DNA of 64,000 nt, from positions 53,658 to 117,657 of the forward strand of contig CAZOHT010000005.1 in NCBI GenBank assembly GCA_964579825.1. Direction: 5' to 3'. The translations under genes and the position numbers were made by a program. Of this stretch, positions 22,752-31,191 are shown piece by piece. Under the pieces are notes generated by a model, which was given only the letters and a program-made list of their open reading frames with translations, was not told the origin of the DNA and did no database searches. Numbering within the stretch: position 1 is the stretch's first letter; each line of letters opens with the position of its first letter. The stretch comes from SPCO01 sp964579825. Its GTDB lineage: Bacteria; Chloroflexota; Limnocylindria; Limnocylindrales; CSP1-4.

Positions 22752-25522
22752 TCGAACCCTCGGCGGATGGCGCTGACCGGGATCGCCCGGCGCTGGAGGA
22801 ATGCGCCCAGGCCGATGCCTGCGGCGGCGATGGCGACGACGAACAGTCCGATGGCGGCGAGCTGGTGGAGACCCAGGCTGACCGGGATGTCCAGGCTCGA
22901 CCCGACCAGCGTATCGAGTCCGAGCCCCGGCTGGACGACCTGGAACAGCGCGAACCCGAACGCCAGCCCGGCGACGAAGCCGATGACGATCGTCGGACCG
23001 TGCTCGACGACGATGAGCCCGAACGCCTCGCGGCGAGTCAGGCCCATCGTCCGAAGGTGGGCGACCTCGACCGCCTGCGCGGTCCCGGCCAGGGCCAGGG
23101 AAGCCGAGATGGAGATCGCGGCGTAGACCGCCGCGATGAGACCCGCGAGGGCGACGCCAAGGACGACGGCGTCGATGATCGGCGATGTCCGCAGGTCGCT
23201 CGTCCGCTCGGCACGGCCCTCGACCACGGCGAACGGGGCGCTGACCCGGACGTGGTCCCGGATCGCGGCCGCGGTCGCGGCGCTGTCATCGGCGCGCACG
23301 TAGAACATCGAGTTCGTCCGGAATCCGTCGGTCCGGTCCGCGCGGAGCTGGTCGCGCGACGCGACCACGAATGGCACGCCTTCAGGCACGCCCGGGTAGC
23401 GCGATCGGATCTCGGCCACCTGGAACGTCAACGTCCGGGCCTCGATCGGCAGGGTGAAGGTGTCGCCGACCGCCATGGCCTGGGTCCCCTCCGCGAAGGC
23501 CGACGAGACGAGCACCGGGAACGCGGCGCCGGACTCGACCCGGTCCGCCAGCATCGCCTCCGGCAGGTCGGGATCCGCCGGCGTCCCGTCCACGACCCGC
23601 GCAAGGTCCGCGACGTCGACGGCGACGAGGTCCAGCGGCAGCCGTCGCGACTCGAGGACGGCCCGGACCCGGAACGCGCCGGCGCTCGCCTCGACCTCGG
23701 GGAACGTGGCGGGATCCAGGTCCGTCGGCAGGACGGCGACGCCGCCCGTGACGAGGTACGACCCGCCCACCCGCTGCCACGCCACGTCATCGGCGGCCTG
23801 GTCGACGTGCAGCAGCGTGCTCAGCGAGAACGCGGCGATGGCCGTGGCCGCCATGAGGACGAGGAGGACGGCACCGGCACTGCCGCCACCGGACGCACGC
23901 CGCATCGCGAGGACGGGGACCAGGTCGCGTCGGCGACCGGCGAGCCGACCCAGCAGGCGGATCGGCAGCGGCAGCAGGCGCACGAGGATGAGCCCGGCGG
24001 CGACGCCGGCCAGGGCGGGCACGGCGGCGATGAGCGGGTCGGATGCCGGGGTCTCGGCGACGCTCGAGGCACTGCCGATGCCGCGCTCACGCAGCAGGTA
24101 GGCCCCGCCGATGGCCAGGACGATCACCAGCCCCTCGAGCAGGAGCCGCCGCGTCGAGGTTCGCGGCGCGACCGTGGGTCCTCGTCCGGGGCCGCGCGGC
24201 GACGCGACCGCGGTCGGCACGATGGCCAGCACGATGAGCAGCGTGGCCGACAGGGCGACCGCGAACGCGGCCACGGCGGACGCCCGAGGCGATCCGGCCG
24301 GGACGGTGGCGGTGGCCAGGACGACGGCGATGGCCGCGGCCGGCAAGGTCAGGAGCAGGCCCTCGGCCGCCGAGGAGCCGATGACCTGGCTCGTGGACGC
24401 TCCCCGTCCGCGGGACAGTTCCAGGCTGGGCCGTCGGCGCGCCACCGCCAGGAGCACGACCATCGCCAGCGCAGCCAGGGCGACGACGACCGGTCCGACC
24501 GCGATCACGCCAAGGAGGGTCGTCGCGCTCGCCCAGCGGACCGTCCAGGACTCCATCAGCGGCAGGAGTCCGCTTCGCAAGGTCGTGCCGCCGCCGCTGT
24601 TCGCGGCGGACTGGAAGGTGCTGTCGAGGCGACGCAGGTCGGCGAGCAGGCGGGGTGTCGTGCTCGCCTTGAGCCGCTCGGGATCCACCCGATAGCGCCA
24701 CGTGTAGCGGACCGGGTAGGACCCGGTGTTCGTCTCGCCGAGCAGGTCGACGTAGGCGTCCGCCGACAGGACGGCGCTCAGATCGACGAGTCGAGCCAGC
24801 AGCGTCGGGCCGCGGTAGGACGGCTGGGCGAGCGCCATGTCGTCCATCCAGAACGGGTCGGCGGGGTCCCGGACGTCGAACAGGCCCACGACCTCGCCGG
24901 CGACCACCAGGTCGTTGTCACGCCCGCGCCCGACGAGCGAGTCGGTCGGGTCGGGGGCGAGCGGCACGATGGAGCCGAGACCTGCCCCGATCGCCTGCGC
25001 CGACGCACGCGACAACGCGATCTCGAACACGGGGACCTCCCCCGATGCCCCGGTCGGGTCGAGCGGGCTCACGATCCGCCGCAGCGTCCCGGTGGGTGCG
25101 CGACCGTCGACGTACTCCAGGTGCTGGTCGACCTCGGGCTGGATCCGCCAGCGCATGAACGTGGGGTCCGGCGTCTCGGACAGGACCGTCCAGCGAAGGC
25201 TGTCGATGAGGAAGGTCCGCTCCTCGATGAGCCCACCGACGGACGTGGGCAGCTTCGACTGGAGGTCCGCGCCGACCGCGTCGACCGGGCCGAGCTGCTC
25301 CGTCCGGCTGGCCCCGATGCGGCGGGACTGGAGCAGCTGCAGGTCGCGGTCGAAGGACGACGCCTCGCGGACCTGGGTCTGGACCGCGTCATCGGCGATG
25401 CGCTCGAACAGGCGGGGCGTGACCGCGAACACGAACGCGGTGGTGAGCACGAGCGCGAACAGGGCGATCGTCGTGGATCGTTCGTCACGCAGGCGTCGGA
25501 GGGAGGCGATCAGCCAGGCCAT
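22748..25522 (-). CDS. Large FtsX-like ABC permease
   Basis: A 924-residue integral membrane protein. It starts with one helix (STTIALFALVLTTAFVFAV, about 15-35), then a roughly 270-residue external domain, a central cluster of helices around 280-480, a second external domain, and three C-terminal helices with the FtsX/MacB pattern. The segment LRTMGLTRREAFGLIVVEHGP is the coupling-helix region that contacts the ATPase. The duplicated layout (two FtsX units in one chain) matches large uncharacterised permeases of actinobacteria and Chloroflexota. It starts 1 bp after the stop of the first permease gene. Confidence 0.83.
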   Translation of the reverse strand: MAWLIASLRRLRDERSTTIALFALVLTTAFVFAVTPRLFERIADDAVQTQVREASSFDRDLQLLQSRRIGASRTEQLGPVDAVGADLQSKLPTSVGGLIEERTFLIDSLRWTVLSETPDPTFMRWRIQPEVDQHLEYVDGRAPTGTLRRIVSPLDPTGASGEVPVFEIALSRASAQAIGAGLGSIVPLAPDPTDSLVGRGRDNDLVVAGEVVGLFDVRDPADPFWMDDMALAQPSYRGPTLLARLVDLSAVLSADAYVDLLGETNTGSYPVRYTWRYRVDPERLKASTTPRLLADLRRLDSTFQSAANSGGGTTLRSGLLPLMESWTVRWASATTLLGVIAVGPVVVALAALAMVVLLAVARRRPSLELSRGRGASTSQVIGSSAAEGLLLTLPAAAIAVVLATATVPAGSPRASAVAAFAVALSATLLIVLAIVPTAVASPRGPGRGPTVAPRTSTRRLLLEGLVIVLAIGGAYLLRERGIGSASSVAETPASDPLIAAVPALAGVAAGLILVRLLPLPIRLLGRLAGRRRDLVPVLAMRRASGGGSAGAVLLVLMAATAIAAFSLSTLLHVDQAADDVAWQRVGGSYLVTGGVAVLPTDLDPATFPEVEASAGAFRVRAVLESRRLPLDLVAVDVADLARVVDGTPADPDLPEAMLADRVESGAAFPVLVSSAFAEGTQAMAVGDTFTLPIEARTLTFQVAEIRSRYPGVPEGVPFVVASRDQLRADRTDGFRTNSMFYVRADDSAATAAAIRDHVRVSAPFAVVEGRAERTSDLRTSPIIDAVVLGVALAGLIAAVYAAISISASLALAGTAQAVEVAHLRTMGLTRREAFGLIVVEHGPTIVIGFVAGLAFGFALFQVVQPGLGLDTLVGSSLDIPVSLGLHQLAAIGLFVVAIAAAGIGLGAFLQRRAIPVSAIRRGFE

Positions 25523-25523
25523 G

Positions 25524-28500
25524 TCAGCCGTCCCCGGCGCGCAGGACGCCGCCGATGGCGCTCGAGGGGAGCTGTCGTCGCACGGCGAGGACGGTGACCA
25601 GGAGCAGGACGCCGGCGAGGACCCAGATCGGCGCGATCGCGCCCCACGGGATGACGATGACCGGGGCGGGCACGGCCGCCGCGCCGGTCCCGGTGACGGT
25701 CACGAACGGCAGGACGAGCCACGAGAGCAGGAGCCCCAGGACCGAGCCGAGCACGAGCCCCACGATGAGCAGGAACGTGTTCTCGAGGGCGAGCCAGATC
25801 GACAATTGGCGGTCCGACAGGCCGAGTGCGCGCAGGAGGGCGAACTCGCCGCGCCGCTCGCCGGTGGACACCGTCGCGCTGACGAGGAACCCGATCGCGG
25901 CAAAGGCCATCGCGGCGATGGAGCCGAGTCCGAGGACGCCGATGACGCCGAGCGGGACCGGGTCCGTGGCCAGCGCGACGGTCAGCGCGTCGCGCCCGAC
26001 GACCTCGGCGGTCTCGAACGGTCGCGCGGCCAGCGTCGCCTCGACGGTCGCGGCCCTGGCGGCGTCGACCGAGAGCCACGCCTCGGACCCGGGCATGACC
26101 CGGTCGACCGTGTCGAGGCGCTGGAGGTCGCGCGTCTCGCCATCGACGATGAGGAACGGTGTCGTCGGGTCGACGGTGGGGAACGTCTCGACCGAGCTGA
26201 CGATGCGAAGCGTGACCCCGGTGCCGCTGATCCGGGCTGCGAGGTCCTCGCCGACGGCCGCGCCGGTCGCCTCGAGGAACGACGTGGACGCCACGACCGG
26301 CAGCACGCCGTCCTCGCCACCAGGCGGTGCCCAGAGACGGAAGACGATCGGCCGGGCGGTCGCGGAGCCGCCGATCACCCCGCCGGGTCCCGACCCGACG
26401 ACGTCGACCCTGGCTGGATCGCCCGTCGGCGGCAACGGGCCGATCCCCCGATACGGATCGTTGCGGACCCAGGTCCAGCCCTCGTCCGGGCGGAACCCGA
26501 GGCTCGTCCACGCCTGGCCGGTCTCGTCGTCGCTGGCGAGCACGTCGCGGACGGTGGCGGTGCCGGTCACGCCGATGCTCCCCGGCGTCGCGACCCGCAA
26601 CCCGATCCCGACGAGGCGGACCGGGCCCTGGATCGCGACCGTCGTCGGGCCGACCTGGTACGTGAGCGGGATCTCGACCCGTTGATCGGACGCCGCGAAG
26701 CGGGCGCCGCCGCCTTCGATCCGATGCAGGCGGCCATCCCCATCGAGGACGTCCGCGAGGACGGTGATCCCGGCCCAGCTGTCGGGGACGGGGTTCGGGT
26801 CGGGCGACTCCGGCGCCGTCGCCACCGAGGCGTCGAGCACGACGGCCAGGCGGCGAGGGTCGCCTGGGATGGTGCGGGCCGCCGACGGCGTCCGGGCCGA
26901 CTCCAGCCGGGCCAGGGCGTCCGGCGTGGCCTGGCCGGCGGCATCGGGCGGGAAGGTCAGGATGCGCGAGGCGGCGGTCGGGTCCACGCTCACGAGCGCG
27001 CCACCCACCACGACCCGGCCGACGTCGATCGATTCGATCACCGCCGTCGTCACGTCGGTCACGCCCTCGATCGACGCGTACGACGGCGCGACCGCCCAGC
27101 CCGGGGTCGATGCGTAGCCGGCGGCGACGACGCGCAGGTCGCCACCCGCCCGGTAGGCTGCCTGGTCGGCCTGGGACCTCGTCCACGTCGCCGCGTACGA
27201 GGCGGCGAACGTGCCGAGCGAGGCGGCCAGCATCAGCAGGAGCGCCGTTCGCGTGTAGCGCAGCGGCCTGCGGGCGATCTGCTGTCCGGTGAGTGGCAGG
27301 ACCAGGCCCCGCCGCGGTTCGAGCAGTCGCTCGGCGAGCTGGGCCAGACGGGGCACGATCCGGATGGCGAGCACGGCGCCGGCGAGAAGGCCGATCGCCG
27401 GGGCGGCGACGAGCAACGGGTCCACGCCGAGCGTCCCGCGGGCGTTGGTCGTGAGCGGCGCGCCGTAGATCCGGAGTTGCCAGAACGCGATGGCGGCCAC
27501 GACGACCAGGACGACGTCGAGGCCGAGCCGCTGCGCCGCACCGCGGCTCGACGGCCGGGCGGCGGCCGCCCTCGCAGCTGACGGACTCACGGCCGTCACG
27601 AGGGTCGGCACCGTCAGCGTGATGGCGCTCACCACGGCGGCCACGGCCGTGACCGTCACGACGGTCGAGGTGATCGTGACCGCGCCGCCGATCCCACTGT
27701 CGGCCAGCGGACCGAATGTCCCAAGGGCGAAGACGATGGCCGCCGCGAGTGGGATGGCGACGAGCCCGGCCAGGGTCGCCAGGATCATCGCTTCGGCCAG
27801 CGCCATGGATGCGAGGTGGACCGTGGAAGCGCCGCGGGACCGCATCAGGGCCAGGTCCGAACGGCGCCGCTCCAGGAGCATGCCGGCGACCAGCACGATC
27901 GCATAGCCGGCCAGGACGGCGAACTGGATCGTGAGCAGCGTGATGCCGGAGTGGCTGACCAGGATCGAGCGCTCGACGCGCCCGAGCGTCGCGGGCAGCG
28001 TCGTCGTCACCCGCGGGGCCGCGCCGGTCATGGCCGCTCCGAGGCGGGGAGCGAGGGAGTCGATCCGTTCCCGCAGGTCGCTGACCCCATCGGTGGCGAG
28101 CCGGCCGAGGTCCGGCAGGGCACGCCACTCCATCGCGACGCCGCGTCCGGACTCGAGGGCGAGGAGCGCGGCCTGGTCCACGACGAACGGACCGCGGGTC
28201 GTGAACCGACCGGTCGTGACCGTGCCATCCAGATCCAGGGGTGCGCTGAGCCAGTACGGATCGCTCCGGTCCGGCCGCCAGATTCCGGTCACCACCACGC
28301 GGATGGCGATCGGCTCCCCGGTCCGACTGACCAGCTCGATCGTGTCACCGACCCTGAGACCCAGGGCGGCGGCGGCGCCTTCGGACAGCGTGGCGCCGAG
28401 ATCCGCCCCTGCCGCCGCCCACGCACCGTCGATGAGCGTGGCGTGGTCGGCGATCCCCTCGAACGAGGCGAGTTCCACGAGCTTCGAGCCGTCGGCGCGA

Positions 28501-28838
28501 TCCGAGCCCGCCGGGGCGAACGACCCGGAGCGCGCCACACGAGCGATGGTCCCGCCGACCGAGACGAGCGTCCGATCCAGCTCGCCGGTGACGAGGGCGT
28601 CGGTCGCAGCCGACTGGTCCGGCAGGACCGATGCCTCGACGAGGATGGTGCGTTCAGCGGGTGGTGCCCCGAGGAGGGCTTGGCGCAGGCCCCCGGTGGC
28701 GACGGTGTCGCCGTACAGCGTGGCGGCCGCGACGAGCGTGATGGCGCAGACGAGGAGCGACCACGCCGCGACCACGACGGGCAGGTCCGAGCGGCTGCGA
28801 TGCAGGACAGGGCGCCACAGGCCGATCGAGTGGATCAG
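25524..28838 (-). CDS. Large FtsX-like ABC permease with probable CTG start
   Basis: About 1104 residues with the same double FtsX layout as the next gene: an N-terminal helix (VVVAAWSLLVCAITLVAAATL), an external domain, helices near 280-530, a second external domain and three C-terminal helices with the coupling motif LLRALGLSDRQLSIWLALENT. The longest open frame starts at a TTG (28949) with unconvincing residues. A perfect GGAGG at 28846-28850 lies exactly 7 nt before CTG 28838, directly in front of the family-like IHSIGLWRPVLHRSRSDLPV. I therefore propose a CTG start. A -10-like TACCAT (28937-28942) and a GGGGCG/CGCCCC hairpin (28868-28883) precede it. Confidence 0.8.
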   Translation of the reverse strand: MIHSIGLWRPVLHRSRSDLPVVVAAWSLLVCAITLVAAATLYGDTVATGGLRQALLGAPPAERTILVEASVLPDQSAATDALVTGELDRTLVSVGGTIARVARSGSFAPAGSDRADGSKLVELASFEGIADHATLIDGAWAAAGADLGATLSEGAAAALGLRVGDTIELVSRTGEPIAIRVVVTGIWRPDRSDPYWLSAPLDLDGTVTTGRFTTRGPFVVDQAALLALESGRGVAMEWRALPDLGRLATDGVSDLRERIDSLAPRLGAAMTGAAPRVTTTLPATLGRVERSILVSHSGITLLTIQFAVLAGYAIVLVAGMLLERRRSDLALMRSRGASTVHLASMALAEAMILATLAGLVAIPLAAAIVFALGTFGPLADSGIGGAVTITSTVVTVTAVAAVVSAITLTVPTLVTAVSPSAARAAAARPSSRGAAQRLGLDVVLVVVAAIAFWQLRIYGAPLTTNARGTLGVDPLLVAAPAIGLLAGAVLAIRIVPRLAQLAERLLEPRRGLVLPLTGQQIARRPLRYTRTALLLMLAASLGTFAASYAATWTRSQADQAAYRAGGDLRVVAAGYASTPGWAVAPSYASIEGVTDVTTAVIESIDVGRVVVGGALVSVDPTAASRILTFPPDAAGQATPDALARLESARTPSAARTIPGDPRRLAVVLDASVATAPESPDPNPVPDSWAGITVLADVLDGDGRLHRIEGGGARFAASDQRVEIPLTYQVGPTTVAIQGPVRLVGIGLRVATPGSIGVTGTATVRDVLASDDETGQAWTSLGFRPDEGWTWVRNDPYRGIGPLPPTGDPARVDVVGSGPGGVIGGSATARPIVFRLWAPPGGEDGVLPVVASTSFLEATGAAVGEDLAARISGTGVTLRIVSSVETFPTVDPTTPFLIVDGETRDLQRLDTVDRVMPGSEAWLSVDAARAATVEATLAARPFETAEVVGRDALTVALATDPVPLGVIGVLGLGSIAAMAFAAIGFLVSATVSTGERRGEFALLRALGLSDRQLSIWLALENTFLLIVGLVLGSVLGLLLSWLVLPFVTVTGTGAAAVPAPVIVIPWGAIAPIWVLAGVLLLVTVLAVRRQLPSSAIGGVLRAGDG

Positions 28839-28867
28839 CGCGGTTCCTCCGATGTTGCCCGACGGGT

Positions 28868-28942
28868 GGGGCGCAGACGCCCCGGCCTCGCTCCGGGTTC
28901 CGTGGCTCTCCCGCACCGCGGCCCATGAGCCGCGCCATGGTA
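28868..28942 (-). promoter_or_regulatory. Promoter and leader hairpin of the ABC export operon
   Basis: On the minus strand, TACCAT (28937-28942) is a reasonable -10 box, which gives a leader of about 90 nt. In it, GGGGCG and CGCCCC (28868-28883, 4-nt loop) form a hairpin 17 nt upstream of the GGAGG ribosome-binding site. An attenuation role is possible but not shown. Confidence 0.35.
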
Positions 28943-28985
28943 CGCCCAAGCGCGCCGGCGGTCCGCACGGCGCTCCGGGCGGCGG

Positions 28986-29444
28986 CTAGTCTCGGGCCGC
29001 CTCGATCCGGAGGACCTTGTCCAGGCGGCGCCGATGGCGAGCCTCGCCACTGAACGTCGCGCCCAGGAATGCGACCGCGCATTCGAAGGCCGGTTCGGGC
29101 CCGATCACGCGGGCGCCGAGGGTCAGGATGTTCATGTCGTCGTGCTCGACGCCCTGGTGGGCGGAGTACGTGTCGTGGCAGACGGCCGAGCGGATGCCGG
29201 TCAGCTTGTTGGCGGCGATGGATGCCCCGACGCCGGAGCCGCAGATGAGGATCCCGCGATCCGCCTCACCGGCCTGGATCGCCCGTCCGAGCCGTTCGGC
29301 GAAGTCCGGGTAGTCGTCGGTCGGGTCCGAGCCGTCGTCGCCCAGGTCGATCAGCTCGTGGCCGAGGTCCGCCACCGCGACCCGCGTCATCAGCTCCGCC
29401 TTCAGGACGGCCCCGGCATGATCGGCAGCGAATGCGACTCGCAC
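28986..29444 (-). CDS. rpiB: Ribose-5-phosphate isomerase B
   Basis: A 152-residue RpiB/LacAB-family enzyme interconverting ribulose 5-phosphate and ribose 5-phosphate. Typical motifs are the N-terminal VAFAADHAGAVLK, the GILICGSGVGASIAANK loop that holds the phosphate and catalytic residues, AVCHDTYSAHQG with the usual active-site Cys, and NILTLGARVIG. It completes, with tkt about 2 kb upstream on the same strand, the non-oxidative pentose phosphate branch except for transaldolase. The GTG start lies 6 nt after a -10 box. Confidence 0.92.
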   Translation of the reverse strand: MRVAFAADHAGAVLKAELMTRVAVADLGHELIDLGDDGSDPTDDYPDFAERLGRAIQAGEADRGILICGSGVGASIAANKLTGIRSAVCHDTYSAHQGVEHDDMNILTLGARVIGPEPAFECAVAFLGATFSGEARHRRRLDKVLRIEAARD

Positions 29445-29450
29445 CTCATC

Positions 29451-29456
29451 ATCCTA
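29451..29456 (-). promoter_or_regulatory. -10 box TAGGAT, probable leaderless promoter of rpiB
   Basis: On the minus strand TAGGAT ends 6 nt before the GTG at 29444, identical in sequence and spacing to the corA promoter. Confidence 0.5.
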
Positions 29457-29496
29457 GTCGGCCGGGAGGGCTCGCGGCCGGCCCCCACGTCGTCCG

Positions 29497-31191
29497 TCAG
29501 CCGCCGGGCGTGTGATACAGCTTGAAGGTCCCGGTCTCGACGATGTTCCCGGACTCCTTGATCCACTCCTTCTTGGCGAAGTACTCGCCGCCGAAGACCT
29601 CCCAGTCGATCGCGATGTAGCCGCCGCCCAGCTCCCCGGTCGTGTCCAGCTCGGACTTGTGCGTGGCGAGGAACGTTCCCGTCCACGCCGGGAAGGGCGG
29701 AAGCGGCAGAGGCGGACCGGTCGATCCGCAGATGTTGATCTTGGCGCTCTCCGAGGTCGGGCCCGGCAGGTACGACATCAGGAAGTCGAGGTCCTTGCCG
29801 TCGTCGGTGCGGTACGGGCCGCTGTCGCTGTCGGGTTGGGCGGTCAGGATCCGCAACTTGCCGACCTCGAAGGTCCCTCCGCCCTTGACGCTGGTCGCAC
29901 CGCAGGTCGACTTGAACTCGAAGGCCGTGTTGTCCAACGGCGCAGACCCGCTGATCGTGTTGTCCTCAGGGTCGAAGCGAAGCGTGACTTCGGACTTGAC
30001 GGTGGATTCGTAGCTGCCTTCGCCGGCGTCCACGACCCCGGTGGACTCCAGCCTGAGCTTGAACGTCAGGCACTGGATCGTCAGGTCTCGGGCTTCGCGG
30101 AGAGGAGCGCGGTCCACCTCGATGAGGGCGCCGAGTTGGTCGAACTGGCGCTCGAAACTCCGCCACACGACGGCCATCCGATGGATGACGTGGTCCTCGA
30201 CACAGAGCTCGAACTCCTCGAGTACGCAGACCCGGGCGACCTTTTCCACCAGGCCGGGGTAGTCGTCGAGGATCGTCCCGTTGGCGTCCAGTCCCACCAA
30301 GTGTCGTTGTCGATCGAGTCCGAGGACCGTCTGGAGGGCCGCTCGTCCAGCCGCACAACTCTCGCCGGCGGCCGCCACCCGCTGTGCCACGACGGTGCCC
30401 TGGTACTCGCGCATCACGGCTTCGAACGCCGCCGTCGTGTCAGGTCCAGCCGCCTGGCCACCTTCCTGCCGGATGCGGATCACTTCGGCGGCGATCGCAT
30501 CCGACAGCCGACGTTCGGTCGACCCGCCATGGCGTCGGAGCGCGGGCTCGGTGTCGGCCAGGATCCCTCGGGTGATGCCCGTCCCACTGAAGTGGTCGAC
30601 CTCGATCCGGAGGTCCGCCGCCCCGGTCGCGGGTCGAGCCAGCATGACGTCCTTGCCGTCAGCCAGGTACTCGAACGGGATCTGCTGATCCGTCGGGATC
30701 GGTGTCGACGGCTGGATGGTCAGGATGGCGGGCGCGTATAGCGCGAGGCCGTCGGGGCTCAACTGGACCGCGAACGTGTCGGCGCCACCCCACGGTAGGC
30801 CCGCGATGGTCGCGACCGGGGTGAGGCCGATGGCCGTGTCCTCGACCAGCGCGCCCGCCGGGATCTCGAGGTCGTAGACCGTGCCGTCGACCCCGGTCGC
30901 GGTGACTCGGCCGCCGGTGACCGGGACGATGGTCTCGACCTGGGCGGCGGTGTCGAGGCTGATCGTGAGGTCGGCCGACGGCGTTCCTTGATCGAAGATC
31001 CAGGCGAGGTCTCCGAGATCGCCTGGCGGGCTGGCCACGGTGCCTGGAGGATCACTCGCTGCGACCGCGCTCGTCGGCGCCTCCGAGTCGGCCGCCGTGG
31101 TCGAACCGTCCGGCGTCGTCTCGCCACCGCCACAGGCGCCGAGGATCGCGATCGAGACGAGGACCGCACCGGCGCGCCTCAGGGGGATCAC
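29497..31191 (-). CDS. Secreted lipoprotein of unknown function, coupled to tkt
   Basis: A 564-residue protein with a lipoprotein signal: RRAGAVLVSIAILGAC, lipobox Cys about residue 20, then a Ser/Thr/Pro-rich linker. Residues about 75-200 form beta-rich sequence with GGRVTATGVDGTVYDLEIPAG, which resembles the start of ZU5-like or related beta-sandwich domains. The remaining part has six or more cysteines that could form disulfides. I do not recognise a catalytic motif. The GTG start overlaps the tkt stop as GTGA, so a cell-surface protein is translated together with a cytosolic enzyme, which is odd. Confidence 0.7.
   Translation of the reverse strand: MIPLRRAGAVLVSIAILGACGGGETTPDGSTTAADSEAPTSAVAASDPPGTVASPPGDLGDLAWIFDQGTPSADLTISLDTAAQVETIVPVTGGRVTATGVDGTVYDLEIPAGALVEDTAIGLTPVATIAGLPWGGADTFAVQLSPDGLALYAPAILTIQPSTPIPTDQQIPFEYLADGKDVMLARPATGAADLRIEVDHFSGTGITRGILADTEPALRRHGGSTERRLSDAIAAEVIRIRQEGGQAAGPDTTAAFEAVMREYQGTVVAQRVAAAGESCAAGRAALQTVLGLDRQRHLVGLDANGTILDDYPGLVEKVARVCVLEEFELCVEDHVIHRMAVVWRSFERQFDQLGALIEVDRAPLREARDLTIQCLTFKLRLESTGVVDAGEGSYESTVKSEVTLRFDPEDNTISGSAPLDNTAFEFKSTCGATSVKGGGTFEVGKLRILTAQPDSDSGPYRTDDGKDLDFLMSYLPGPTSESAKINICGSTGPPLPLPPFPAWTGTFLATHKSELDTTGELGGGYIAIDWEVFGGEYFAKKEWIKESGNIVETGTFKLYHTPGG

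Noticed and set aside
22523..25597. A 1024-codon open frame on the plus strand
   Set aside because: It is antisense to the FtsX permease genes, has Asp/Arg/Gly-rich low-complexity sequence with no domain, and follows the third-position GC pattern of a shadow frame. Similar long frames at 24837-27581, 25510-28128, 31398-33356 and 40217-42571 were rejected for the same reason.
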